Positions 21,661 to 33,900 of a stretch of 64,000 nt of DNA are shown piece after piece (positions within the stretch are counted from its first letter, which is position 1; every line of letters begins with the position of its first letter). Source of the DNA: Megalonaias nervosa (taxonomy: Eukaryota; Mollusca; Bivalvia; Unionida; Unionidae); assembly GCA_016617855.1 (NCBI GenBank), contig JAECUM010000816.1:93435-157434 (forward strand), in the 5' to 3' direction. The notes under the pieces are model-generated. The model had not been told where the DNA came from. It saw only the letters and a program-made list of their open reading frames with translations, and did not search any database. Made by a program: the position numbers and the translations under genes.

Positions 21661-21800
21661 TTTATATACCCCAGGACTATTACATTGGATCTTTAGATAT
21701 TCCAGGACTGTTAAATAGGACCTTTAGATACCCCAGGTCTATTAAATAGGACTTTTAGATACCCCAGGACTATTACATAGAACTTTTAGATACACTGTAC
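21655..21800. repeat. 34-bp tandem repeat, about four units
   Basis: The unit is of the form ATACCCCAGGACTATTA + CATAGGACTTTTAG, repeated with a few substitutions. Lies at the broken end of the integrase fragment. Confidence 0.8.
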
Positions 21801-22746
21801 CCCAGAACAGTGGGAGTCCATCAGTCTGATTAAAATCAGATCTCCACAGTTCTACATGTAGATTTGACAATCACCAATAAGAAGTCATGTTCTTTTGACC
21901 ATGTGGTTCACCAATCAAATCACAACTTTCAGATTTGCTGTACTTATTGAAGGCAAGAACTGTATACACTTGTTCAATATTGTAGTGTGATGCCATATCC
22001 ATAAACTGGATTTACTCCATTTTGACTAATATTGGGTTGTGAACTGCACACTGAATTTTCAGAGACATGTGACAGTGAACCTTAAACTGAAACTGAAGAG
22101 AAAGCAATGGTAAAAACAAATGAAGAAATATGCAGACAAAAATAAGCATGCTTATCTTTGTGACATCAAAAGTAGGGATACCGGTATAGTACACCAAACA
22201 AAATAAGTTGATCCCTGCATTTATCCCGAGACCACACTTATTTGTTTGCTGAAATATGATTTCATTGTCAACTGGAATTTGTTGCCTTTTAAGAAAGTAT
22301 ACCCCCTGTTTGCAGAACTTTCTTTCCATGAAGAAATGGAATAAGAAGAACTAATGAATGAAACACAAGAAAATCAGGAATGAAAACTTGGCTCAAAGAA
22401 AGTTTTGCACAATCCAAGTCAAGCTATTCTGGAACCAGTCATGTAAACATGACCCAGACTGCACTCAACTCAAATTGTCTCAAAGCTATCATCACCCGGT
22501 GATCAAAAATGAGTGAAATGCTTCAACATTGACCAGGCCGTGCATACATGTGAGAATCAGTTTGCCATAACGATTTCATAAGATTCTGAAGAGAAAGTGT
22601 CAGAAAAATGTTTTGCCTATAGTGTATTCACACTGTGACTGGGGCTCAACAGTTCCCTCATGATCACAGGGGCCACATGCAGATAAATGTAGGTTAACTC
22701 TTAGTTTTATTAACTTCAGTTTTATCATCAGCTAGTTATATCCCGT
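21801..22746. other. Intron 1, unremarkable
   Basis: No supported feature. Confidence 0.4.
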
Positions 22747-22882
22747 CACAGGAGTCTGACATTTTATCAGTAAAATACGGTGAAAATCTGTGACAACATG
22801 AAATAGCCATATCTGTGTTGTAAATATACATGTTGTCACAAATTTTCATCATATTTTATTGATAAAATGTCTGACTCCCGTG
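22747..22882. repeat. 54-bp inverted repeat with 28-bp loop
   Basis: The left arm 22747-22800 (CACAGGAGTCTGACATTTTA...) pairs with the right arm 22829-22882 with about 10% mismatch. No TSD is apparent. Could be a tiny fold-back MITE or an RNA hairpin within the BTB-ZF intron. Confidence 0.7.
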
Positions 22883-24477
22883 ATCCAATTAATTTGCTGC
22901 TGTTGTTTAAATTGTTCCATAATCTGAGTGGCCCTTTACTTATCTCTTGAATGTTCCTACATTTTAGAAACACATTAGAATGGAAATCAGTGAGTACTTT
23001 AATGATATTTAGCCTTTCTGGGTATCAGAAAGGACATCATCAGCTCTTGGAAAGTGTGTTCAGTATTACATAATTCATTTAAAAGGGACAGAATGTAGTG
23101 TGTTTACTTCAGTCTAGGTCAGCATTGTGATACTAATGTATTTGTTAGGTTAATTGGAATATGTCTGTACCACTGAGACTGAATGGTATATGCCATATAA
23201 AGCTGGTCTGTAGTATTCAGTGTTAGCACACAATTTAGGTAATGTAATATTAAGTAGCTGTGTCAAAGGAGATCCAGTTATATCTAAGTTTTGAACACAT
23301 CTTCAAACAGATAGGGTCTATCAATTGAACAGGTTTGTCAGTGATACTCATAACTGAGTACTCGAAACTAAGAAATTAACAAATACAATGTATTTTAATT
23401 GCTCTAGGCCATATTTAGTAGATTTTTCATATACACTCATACAAGTGATGTGCTTTTTAAAATTGTTTATGACAAGTGATTTGTCCAGTAATATGGTGTT
23501 AAAATATCTTTAAAACATTTTATTTAAAATGTCAGTACATTTTTCCTTCCTTGCTTTCAAAGATGTGCATTTATATGGGTATCTTAGTTATATATAAAAA
23601 TTGCTCTTTAATGGACATACATATTCAGTAGCTTGACTAATATATGCAGTTATATCATGATTGTAATTTCTTATAGTTACTGATATCTGACTGAAAATGA
23701 CAAAGGATATAATTTATTGATTTCATAATCTGCTCCACAATTTGTCATTTTCCTAATACAGCTGAAAGAAATCTGAAAAAAATTTAAATGTAAAGTTTTG
23801 TTGAAAAGGTTGATTAGTATATGTTCATTTGTTGATAAGAAATATACATTGTTACTGCAAATCTCCCATGTTGGAAATACAAATCTATCCAACTATAGAT
23901 TTATTATTCATTTTTTAAAAAAGTCTTTCCATTAGCAAAGTATATGTATTGGCCATTTTCCACTTATACCTATATAGTTTCCACTGTAGTGCACTCCACA
24001 ACATGGTGAAATATTCAGGATTTATGGGTGGAGTCAGGCCAGAGCTTCACTATATTGTTGGTTATTGGACCTAATTAATCTACAACCTATGATGTTGCCA
24101 CCGTCAGTAAGTCCTTCATAAATATGGCTGTATCCAGTAATCCACAAATTATCCAGATAAAATCCATGCGTGAAAAGGAGTTGAGTGAAAGATACATATG
24201 GTGAGAGAAGTACAGTCGGTGACAGAAGATTTTGCAGGCATAGTTCACTAAACTACATTCAGACGTACCCTCCACCAGCATAAGTGTAGCATGGTCAGCA
24301 CACTTTGTGCATATGGTATCTTTTACTGAGAGTAATGACAACATCAGATTAGGATGTATACATGAAGAAAATTTAAATGTACCAGATATACGTATACATG
24401 TAATTAGATACTTTAATTCATTTATTTTGTATTTGGTAATTTCTGAATCAGATAGATCTTCTTACCTTTTATTACAG
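22883..24477. other. End of intron 1
   Basis: AT-rich. The intron ends at 24477 with a CTTTTATTACAG acceptor. Confidence 0.5.
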
Positions 24478-25555
24478 ATTGAAGCAGAGAAAACTTTGAA
24501 ACAGACCCCATCAAAGTCCTCCGAGTTGGAAATTTCTTGGAATTCAATACAGAATAGCAATGTTTCCATTAACATAAATGGCAACACATCATCAGAGCCA
24601 CAGCAAATGGAGGTAGAAAGAGGGCATCATGGTCTAGCGTCAAGGGAACATTCAGGTGATGAAAATATCTCCGAGTCTTCACCACTCACAGTTGACCCCT
24701 CTTTCTTCAAATATCCTCGAATAGGGAGAGGTGGACGAGGGTTGGATAAACATGGTCATTTATTGCCTCGTAGATATCACAGAAGGCTTCCAGGGCTTCT
24801 TCCTTTCAGTAAATCTACCTTCACAGAACAAATTCGAGAGTGTACACATTTGGTAAGCACTAATAAAAAGCAGGTACAAAATCAGATGCAAAAAGGTCAA
24901 GTGATAGGGATGAGATTAACTTCAGAATCTTCAAATATTAATTTGCATACAAGAAGTGATGATCAAAGAATACACTCTCAGCCCCAACAGGATTCAGTTT
25001 CAGGGAACAGTACATGTGATAACAGATCCCCAAGGGAGAAACCCATGGTAAAAACAGTTTATTCTGATATGGCACATGGTTGTATTACATATCCAGGAAA
25101 GAGAGGTCTTGATGTGGATACGATAACATCCATTGAGGATACAAATCTTTCAAGGACAGTTTCATATACTTACCAAGAATCAAGTCCTATTACATCTTCA
25201 GTGAACACAACTCATCAGAAATCAGAATCACATTGTGAAGTACAGCTGGACAATACTGTATCATCAGGGGAGACAACTGAGACAATCACAGTCTCACATA
25301 CTGTTTTGGCAGTAGGAAATGATGACTCAAGACCAAGCATAGAATCTCCCAGACAGGAGACAATGTTACTGCCCACCATCCATCCTGAGGCTTCAGATCA
25401 GAACCCTTTTGAGCTGGATGGAGTAAGATCAAGGGAGATAATCAGTCAGTCAAGCCAAACAACTACTCTGTCTTCCCCAGGTCTAGGACAGGATAGATCA
25501 GCCACAGATACACATGTATCATCAGTCCATAGTGAGCAGGGGATGCAAAATAAAG
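24478..25555 (+). CDS. BTB-ZF coding exon 2 (long linker)
   Basis: The exon starts after TATTACAG, in the frame left by exon 1, and encodes residues 140-498 plus one base. The sequence is rich in Ser, Thr, Gln and His, with few apolar residues, as expected of the disordered linker between BTB and fingers. A basic Arg/Gly/His patch (KYPRIGRGGRGLDKHGHLLP and following) lies near residues 220-245 and could be a nuclear localisation or nucleic-acid-contacting segment. A GTAAGC at 24854 is a tempting donor, but the frame continues with coding character for another 235 codons. The chosen donor, AAAG followed by GTTATA at 25556, is weak. It is chosen because it gives phase 1 and fits exon 3 exactly. 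If the intron is retained, the frame reads on into a SINE and stops at 25686. Confidence 0.78.
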
Positions 25556-25619
25556 GTTATAATCTAATTTTAGTTGGAATTTGCATGTTTTTTAGCAATA
25601 ACATTGTGGTTTCCATTGA

Positions 25620-25876
25620 GGGGACCCCGAGTGGTCTAAAGTGCTCACTGTTACAGATCATTGCCATCTCACCTCTGTCTGCGTAGGTTCGAGTCTCAGG
25701 CTCAGCTAACATGGGTATGTGAGAAAGCTTGCCAGTTGCTTCTCATGGGTTGGTGGTTCTTCCCAGAGTTTTCCAGGGTTCTTCCTCCACCAGTTATACT
25801 GGCTGCCATGTATAGCCTATCTTGTGCTGAGAAATGGTGTTAAACCCAACAACAACAACAACAACAACAACAACAA
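25620..25876 (+). mobile_element. SINE family 2, plus copy, 65 bp after exon 2 donor
   Basis: Head GACCCCGAGTGGTCTAAAG, B box GGTTCGAGTCTC, core GGTTCTTCCTCCACCAG and the tail GTGTTAAACCCAACAACAAC. Forms an inverted pair with the next copy. Confidence 0.85.
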
Positions 25877-25902
25877 GGTCCCATTTGAATAGAACTTAAA
25901 TC

Positions 25903-26095
25903 TATGTTGTTGTTGTGGCCAGTTTATCTGGTGGAGAATGAGCCCTGGAAAAACCACTGACTCAAGGGAGATCGATTAGATTTCTCACATATCCATGTTG
26001 GCCAAGCCAGAGACTCAAACCTATGCTGACAGAGGTAAAATGGCAGTGATCAATAAATGCAAATGCCTTAGACCTCTCTGCCACCCAGGGCCCCA
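25903..26095 (-). mobile_element. SINE family 2, minus copy
   Basis: The reverse complement starts with a GGGCC-type head, decayed boxes (GGTTTGAGTCTCTGGC), and ends at GTTGTTGTTG (25904). Only about 27 bp separate it from the plus copy, so the transcript can fold into a long hairpin. Confidence 0.8.
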
Positions 26096-27169
26096 AAACT
26101 TCTCTTACTGATTAGATAAACATTTTACTCATTTTGATAGTTTCTAATAAAAACTTAGTAAATAAACATGTCCGCTGCCTATATTATATGGAATAAATCC
26201 ATATAAAGCGCCCTTTCTATTGAATGATATTATTTGTGATAAGATTGCACATGAGAATATTATCATAACAAAGAAAGTATAAGGCATGGGTGTACCTGCT
26301 TTACATCACATGCTGTATTTTGTGTTGCTGATGATTTCTAATGAGTAGGCCCTGTTAGTGGAATGATGATTTTTTTTAAAAATATATTTTATTTATGTAC
26401 AAAGTGGTAAAATCTTTTCTTTTTCATTGTAGTTTTTACAAATTATCAATCTATATTTGATTACTATTATTATGAAAACGAAAAAGAATTAAGTTGTATA
26501 TCATGACTGAAATGAATTATGGTGGTGGTACAGAAAAGGTCAATTAAAACTTAATGCATTCCAAAAATAGCTCCCTTGGATGTATAATTATTAAGTATAT
26601 GTAATAACCATTTGGATGGGTGTGAAGGTGAATTATAGGTAATTTGTATTAATTTATTCAAAATTGTTGTTAGTCACAGTTATGGACTTGATTTTATGCC
26701 AAAAAGATGTGGCTTTTAGAAGAAGTTGACAGTAGTAGTCTAGAACTAAAGCAGTGAGCAGGTACTCAGGTACCCACCCATTCATAATTAACTGTATAAT
26801 AAAATGAGCTATGAGGTACTCATTTACTGTATACTAGCTTTCTGCATGTGCTTGATAAAGCAGCACTCTGTTTTCAAGTTGACAATCCTTTTGACCAAAC
26901 CTCGAATTTTGTACTTTTTCAGTACCAAGCAGAGGTGTGACTCTTCCAATAAATAACTGACCATAATCCCATAGCTTGTTTTCCCACATGACTACCCTTT
27001 AATTGTGCCACAAGTGTGATTCAGTGGCAAGTAACAGAGGGTGGTTATTTGATCTTGTGTTCAGTTGCAACCTTTAATAGAATTCATGAACTGATCAAAG
27101 TGTTACTTACAAAGCTCAAGCAGTCTCTAAATAAGCATCCACATATGAAAGTGAGGCCAAGAGAAGGGA
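26096..27169. other. Intron 2, AT-rich
   Basis: Nothing recognised. Intron 2 is 25556-28896. Confidence 0.4.
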
Positions 27170-27830
27170 GTCAGACAACATTTACGATGACTCAGGGTGT
27201 TGGCATGTATGGTTTTCGCATACCCTCACCTAGTGATTTTAAAAATGAAAAGCATCAAGGATATTAAAAAATGCACAAAATATAGACATTTCATTCACTG
27301 ATTTATAATATTTAACCTGATTGTCACCAAGGGGTTCCTAACTCTTTTGAATTATTGGCGTTTCAATGCAAATGTTAGTTCCCAATGTAAATAAACATAC
27401 TGACTGCTTGCTGTCTGGTTCTGCTTTCTAGAATAGTCTATTTCAGTAAAAACTGTGTTGTCTATACCCAATATTTGCAATGTCTCGTTTTAATATTTCT
27501 AAAACAAATTGAACACCTGAAAAGGAGGAACTGTTGTATACATGTGTTCAAAGAGATTTCAATCTAAAAATTTACAGAATTATTGAGATTTCCATAGAGG
27601 GTGAACTACATCACATCTGTTGCTTGAAAACAGACTGGCTGTACCAAATATGTTGACTGTGTTGCTAATGAAACTCCCTTTATTCAAAATGCCAACAAGT
27701 TAACAGTGTTTGGGACCCCCTGGCAACAACCAGGTTAGAACTTATAATTTTGTGCATTTTTATATTCTTGATGAATTCTGTTTTTAAAATCAATGGGGGG
27801 ATACAAACAAATGGGATAGTGTGAGAATAC
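27170..27830. repeat. Dispersed repeat R1, partial copy in intron 2
   Basis: Shares phrases with 9440-9560 (GATTTTAAAAATGAAAAGCA..., ACTGATTTATAATATTTAAC) and with 10530-10600 near its end. Internally deleted relative to that copy. Confidence 0.5.
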
Positions 27831-27948
27831 TGTATACCAAGATGATATACTAAATGATGAGGGAGGATTCGGAACTTTATCTGGCAAAAGAAATATCTGT
27901 GTTTCCTATTGCGCTAGTTTAAAATTGTGGTACATAGATAAGTAGTTT

Positions 27949-27951
<3 letters not shown>

Positions 27952-28010
<59 letters not shown>
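27952..28010. repeat. (TA)n microsatellite
   Basis: Nearly 60 bp of pure TA in intron 2. Confidence 0.95.
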
Positions 28011-28016
<6 letters not shown>

Positions 28017-28896
28017 TTAGTATATATAATGTGCTAAGCACCTGGGGGGGAAAAGTGCTTGGGTTGTCAAGGAAAAACAGGAAGTCTGCCAACCAGAAAC
28101 ACATTTTTTTTGTTGGCCTCAGACAATGAGAATGTATTCTTGGACTTTATTGCATATGACATTAGGTAGTGATATATATCAGATAGTGTCAGATTTAAAA
28201 AATGTGGACTTTTGGTTTGTACACTTTTAATACAATTTACCTTTAATCACTACCCACGTAACCAATCATTAGGATCATTGGGTATCTGGTAGAAGTTTTC
28301 TAAAATTTTGACAGCTCTGTCCGGAACAGACTTGGTACTGGTACCTTTTTATTCAATTACAAATAGCACTTTTTTTGGCAAAATATATGCATTTAGACAG
28401 TGTTTAATTTTGCTGTTCTTTAGCACCAATTATCATTTCCTTTTCTTTCAAATGTATCCTGATTTTTAGCGTCTATTTCTATGTCAGATATTGAGAACAC
28501 TAATTTGGTTTTCAGTCTGTTTATATTCTTGGAAATGATTACTCACAGAAATAATTACCATAACAATTACTTGGTCAGGTGTCACTGTCAGGGTAAAAAA
28601 AAATTAATTTCCTTCTAGCAAGGTCAGATTTCAGTGCTGTAAATAAAACATTGACATTTAGATTAACTTTCAGATTGAAGTTTTAAAAACCAAGTGGCTT
28701 ATTGGATATTCCAGTGATCAGATCAGCCCATGTTGGCTGCAATGTATCCCTCTGTAAGGCTGTTTACTCCAATTGCTTTGGCACATATGTTGATTTTGCC
28801 ATAAAACACAAAACAGACCAAATTGTCTGGGGTTTTGATTTGTCCATAGTTTTATCAAGTGTTACATGTGCACTTTTTATACTGTTTTCTTTGTAG
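28011..28896. other. End of intron 2
   Basis: AT-rich, no gene. Ends in TTTTCTTTGTAG at 28896. Confidence 0.5.
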
Positions 28897-29019
28897 ATCA
28901 GAAAGAAGATTCTGCATCATTATATGCAGCAAGCAAAGATAATGAAAAGATTAGTGAAGAAGAAGTTATGGATGCTGACATTGAGATTATCCAGATCAAG
29001 TTTGAGCCACAAGATGAAG
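28897..29019 (+). CDS. BTB-ZF coding exon 3 (acidic, SUMO-consensus motif)
   Basis: The exon sits between TTTGTAG and GTCAGT; 123 bases, entering and leaving in phase 1. It encodes residues 499-540: acidic, ending in IEIIQIKFEPQDE. IKFE at residues 532-535 fits the psi-K-x-E sumoylation consensus, with acidic residues just after it as in negatively charged extended motifs. BTB-ZF repressors are commonly sumoylated in this linker. Being a multiple of three, the exon could be skipped without changing the frame. Its coding status rests on the phase match at both ends plus composition. Confidence 0.72.
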
Positions 29020-29185
29020 GTCAGTAACCTTTTGTCACATTCAAGCTTCACCTTTTAAAATGCAATACCATGGTCCAGGGGTCAAGCTAGACTTGAATGT
29101 TAGGGAGAAGTGACTTCTCCTTTTGGACAGAACAGGGAGAAGTGAGAGCTCAACAGGGAGAAGTGGACGCAAAGCAAGAAACGCG

Positions 29186-29192
<7 letters not shown>

Positions 29193-29251
<59 letters not shown>
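29193..29251. repeat. (TA)n microsatellite
   Basis: About 58 bp pure run, intron 3. Confidence 0.95.
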
Positions 29252-29252
<1 letters not shown>

Positions 29253-29523
29253 GTTTGTTTTCTTATTTAAATTATGCCCTCTATTTCCCAGTATTCATAT
29301 TTGCATTGAACATTGGATTTAAGCAATAATTTATTTTCTAGTAGAAAACATTTTAGTTATTTTAGCCTTATGACTCTAAAAGAGAATAATAGAAACTGCA
29401 TTGTAACAAAATTTAACTGAGTAACTAGATTACATTATTGTAATTGCAAGTTGGTAAAAATGCTTAATCAACTGCCCTTAATCAATTTTTTAAAAATATT
29501 TTTGTATTTTATTTTTTTTTATA

Positions 29524-31100
29524 CACCACTCCCTCAATAAGTCGCACCCTGATAACTCGCGAACCCGCTTGTAACGCGGGGTCAGGTGTGGATCCCATTT
29601 TCTAAAACCAGAAATTACCCCAAAAATAGATCCCAATTTTATGAACTTTATGGAAATCACGATCAAAATTAGCTACAAAAACTTTGATATATCGCTCGTT
29701 TTATCATCGAAAACGGTAGATAGGACCTGGAAATGTTAATCAACATTATGAAATACCAAATTTAAAAATGAGTCATACAGTTTTTTACATTTTCTTTCCA
29801 AGTGACATTCCTAGCACACCGCAGTTAACGATATGTAAGGAAATTTCAATCAATGAAAATGTCACTTACGCCGAGTGGAGGCAGTACTTTAATAAATAAA
29901 TACAAATTAAATAATTTTTTTTATCAATTGAAATTTGTGTTCTAGTTCTATCTTCTAGTTCCTTTTAAGTGTAATCATCATAAATTCAATGTGTCCTCTT
30001 GTAATTAAACGTAAAATGTGTCAGTCTACCATAACAGCTATGTCTGCGAGCATTTTTCTGAGAACCTATTTAGGTGCCGACCGTGTTTTGATAACTGACT
30101 TGCAGAAGTATTTGTTGCATTGTTGCACTGAATGAAAAGCTGGCCTCCTTTGTATTATCACGTTAATTATGTCTTTTGAATCAAATAATGGAGGTGAAAT
30201 AAAAGAAAAGTTAAAAGGCACGAAAATCCTACAAACTTAAAATCTAGCTGCCCTGGTCGTATGTCAGGTGAACTCACTTCATTTGATCAATTGAACACTG
30301 TTATAAATGTTATTGTGTATGTAACATAAACTACCTTAAATTAACCAACTCATTGGTAACTGTGATCAAAGATAGCACAGCAACCAAGCGAAAAGAATCT
30401 CTACTTCGTAAAATAAAGAACTTGGTTTCACAGATACGGACCAATGTGGGCAAGCAAGTTTCAGAGAATTCTTGAACTGGCACTTTGAGATATCCTCAAG
30501 AATGATAAAAAGTTTCATTATTACTTCCAGTGAAATCATGATATCAATACTGTACTAATTGAACAGCACAAAAATTGAGATTCGACGTAGACGATTGTCT
30601 CATGAAAATTTTGTTTGCATTTTGAACAAAAGGAATCTTGTTTGGTGGTGTATCAACTGTTAGTCTAGTTCCCTGCTCTTTTCACTCCCAATTTGGTAGG
30701 ATACAATGCCATACCACTCCAGGAACCAGACTCATCAAGAAAACAAAAAGCAGTGACATAATACACACGTTTTCATGTAAACGTAATGGTTATTGAAACC
30801 AGTTGGAACGATCTTTCACATGTTGGACATTTTGAAAATAAATGTTATTTAAACAGAATAACGAACAACTTCATTAGAAAAAGTGCGTTATTAAAAATTA
30901 TTATCAACGTGAATGTAAAATGAAGATTCTGTCATTAAACAGCGAAGTTCCCTAACCCCGACACCCACCTACCCCCAGCTGTTTTCTCGATGTCCAAGCG
31001 ATTTTTTCAATTTTTGTAAGTCCCTCAGTAACTCGCGCCCACGCTTATAACGCGGTCTGTTTGTGGACCCCATTGTGCATGAGTTATCGAGGGAGTGGTG
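29524..31100. mobile_element. Tigger/pogo-class element, TA TSD, 1,577 bp, no intact transposase
   Basis: Both ends read CACCACTCCCTC inward, and TA flanks each side (29522-29523, 31101-31102). Subterminal phrases (ATAACTCGCG, CTTGTAACGCGG or CTTATAACGCGG) are repeated inversely, typical of the class. The interior has no long open frame, so it is a dead or non-autonomous copy. Confidence 0.78.
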
Positions 31101-32302
31101 TATATATACTTTTTAAAAGCTCACAATAATGGCACTTTCAAAGATTTCCAAATGCATTTGACACAACCCCTGTACCATGTACATGTGGGCAAATGCACAG
31201 GTGTCCTCATTTCTTTGCTGCGGATAAAACATTACCATAACTATTCATACATAACACACTAACATGCATAAAATTACAGACATGGTTCATTTATAGTCGG
31301 TATATGAACTAAATCCTTCTTTCCAACCGAATCAACACCAATGTGAGTGCATCTATTTTTAGAAGGAGGGGTTTTCATAATGTAATCACTCACTTTATAT
31401 AGCTTCATTACAAAAGTCCATGATAGGGTTGCATACTTATGGTTTATTCATTTGTCTACGTACTTGTATTAATTTTAGGCATTGATTAAATATTATGTTT
31501 CGCAGCTTTTTTCCGTATTTTCACAAATACGAGTCCAGTCAGAAAACAACTTTGACCTTACAACACTTCTCACAAATTCCACAACATAGCATTTTCTCAT
31601 ACGTTTCTGACCTATATAATTGCATTTTAAAGTTAAATCTTACATAACATAATACCTAGGCTTTGGTTTCTATGAATTGTATATTTTTCTGTATATATTT
31701 GCTCGATTACTTACAAAAACAGACAATCTAATAAACTGGTACTTCCCAGACATAGTGATGTCTGCCATTTTTCCCCATTACTGGTACACTTATAGTTTCA
31801 AGCTAATTTTATTACAAAATAGTGTACAAGAGGCAGTTAAAATATCCAGATCACTGATTGTATTCTTAAGACACAAATTGCTATATACTTACTGTTGTTA
31901 AAGTTTCGAAACACGTTTGTATGTTTTTATCATTGAAGGATGACAAGCGTAAATCGGGTAGTGATAGGGTCCTAGTTTCTAACATACTCGGGAAATGGTT
32001 AACGGTCAATCAGCTATCAAAACACATGCCTGTGTCTGTGAATGTTGAAGAGTTTGTTAGTCAGCGTAATTGATATCAAAACTAGATCTAGTTACTAATG
32101 GCTTGAAGAATACCTTTCGCTACAACACAATTCTGGAATAAACATGCCTAAGGTGAGGGGGCATCTCAAAAGGTATGATAAGTCAATGTACCTCTAAAAA
32201 AATCACAGGGTGAAGTCATTTTCACTTACCTAACAGAAGAAGGCGAAGTTTGCATTTTTTAGGCGACTTAGTCACCCACTTCACCTGGTAGCATGAACCC
32301 TG

Positions 32303-33140
32303 ATGGTCTATTCTTGAATAAAAAATTTAGGGTGGTGGGATTCATTCCTCCATTTGAAAACCAGAATGTCATCAGTGATTGCATAGCTCTTAGCAGTCTC
32401 CATTAACCATTGCAAGCATTAATTATTGTGCAGAAAATAAATTCACACTAAAGTGGTCTTGATAATTACATTTTGGTCCCTGTGATAAGGCATCAAAGAC
32501 AAAACAGTGCCAAAGAACATTCTTTTACATGATATCAAGGTAAAGATACAGCACAATTATCATGGGTTTAGTGTTTTCAGTACATATATCACAGGCATGA
32601 TCCATGTATGGAAAGGGTTAATGCAACTATGGAATAAATCAAATCCACACACATCTGTGGGATTCATGTGTATGGTAAGGGCCAGAGCAAACACAGTTTG
32701 CAGCACAATATTATTCATGCATTTTCTTGCTGATCAGCAATGAACAAGGTGGAACACTTATGGCAGCATGAAGAACTTCAAAGAAAAGTTCAAATAAATG
32801 TTGCTGTATGCTTCATAATTTATTTGTTCATTTGAGTTTTATGTTATATTTTTATTATTGACATAAATTATGGCATCATGGAAAGCTATTTCTCTGTCAA
32901 ATGCATTACCTGATCACATTACACAAGGATAACTTTCTTTGCTACCTCCAAATACAGCCCTCCTGGAAATATGGATAAATGTCTTGTTTTTATATTTTAT
33001 ATACAGAGGGAAGCAACTCTTCTGGGTTAACTCTGCTTTCTACCTGGTAGGTGGCTGCTGTTATACCCTGATTTAAACCAGTTCTTATGTTCACTAGCCA
33101 TGTCATAAAGATGTCCTCCAGACAATCCAGTTAAATTCTG
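32303..33140. other. Intron 3, unremarkable
   Basis: No supported feature. Confidence 0.4.
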
Positions 33141-33900
33141 CTTTGAGGGCATACAAGGGTAAATTGTGCATTGTCAATGACTGGTGTCACACTAGTGAAT
33201 TCACACCACTCTCAGCACCCATTCCTCAGTGGTGAGCTTCCTCCTTTTTCTCTACTTGAATACAAGAAGTTAGCCCACATCACTATGAAGGGATACACTG
33301 TTCCATTATTTCAGACATGTTCAGACTTCATGGAAGAGATGATTTTGACTGCAGCAACGTAACCTCCACCTTGTGGTCCAATACTGACCTATTCAGACAT
33401 GCACACTGCCAATGGAATATCTCTTGGGCTTAACATGGCCAGATTCTTATAAGTTTGAGCCACCATCTTCCCCATTAATACACATGCTTACTAATGCAGC
33501 TATCTGACATAACTTGCAGTTTATCGTACATGTAGTGCTAACTTCAACATGCAGGGTGAGTGAGCTACATACAATATACAGAGATCTGAACTACATACAA
33601 TCTCAATCTGATGGTTCATTTGTTCTATTGACACAACCTGGTTCCTTCCTAAAAACAGTTTACTGTCAATCTGTCAGAGAAGCAAAGATGTTGGACCTTG
33701 AAGGTACCCTCACAGACAATACCCACATCAACCTTGAAAGACTGTACATAATGCTGAAGGTAGAAATGCAAGACATAACCCCACAAGCACTAACCACATG
33801 GCGAAAGGGAGCTATTCATTTGATGTACTCTGAACTCTTACCAGATAGGTATACAAATGAACATTTCAGCTCATGAAATATGAGCGACTTCATGGGAACA
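33140..33900 (+). pseudogene. DIRS-type tyrosine recombinase remnant
   Basis: About 33135-33260 reads AYKGKLCIVNDWCHTSEFTP followed by VSFLLFLYLNT in a shifted frame. This matches the N-terminal SAM-like segment of DIRS/YR recombinases (STxxxYxxKWxxFxxWC, then VxxFLxxLF). At 33517-33660, VVLTSTCRVSELHT carries the first catalytic Arg in the RVSELHAL motif, followed by GSFVLLTQPGSFLKT. Several stops and frameshifts. The later catalytic H-x-x-R and Tyr were not located. Intronic, same strand as the host gene. Confidence 0.6.

Larger units (their letters stand above)
29076..32302. mobile_element. Probable hAT-type element remnant, nested by another transposon
   Basis: The left end CAGGGGTCAAGCTA and the reverse complement of the right end, CAGGGTTCATGCTA, match, and both ends continue with similar GTGAAGTG/GAGAAGTG phrases. 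Flanks ATGGTCCA and ATGGTCTA look like a TSD with one mismatch if a CA was lost at the left junction (inference). No transposase frame found. A 1.58 kb TA-flanked element is inserted inside. Lies in intron 3. Confidence 0.5.

Noticed and set aside
21655..21800. CRISPR-like array of 34-bp units
   Set aside because: Contiguous tandem units without unique spacers, in a eukaryotic intron.
24854..24860. GTAAGC donor inside the large BTB-ZF exon
   Set aside because: The frame continues with coding character for about 235 codons and the later donor gives the correct phase to exon 3.
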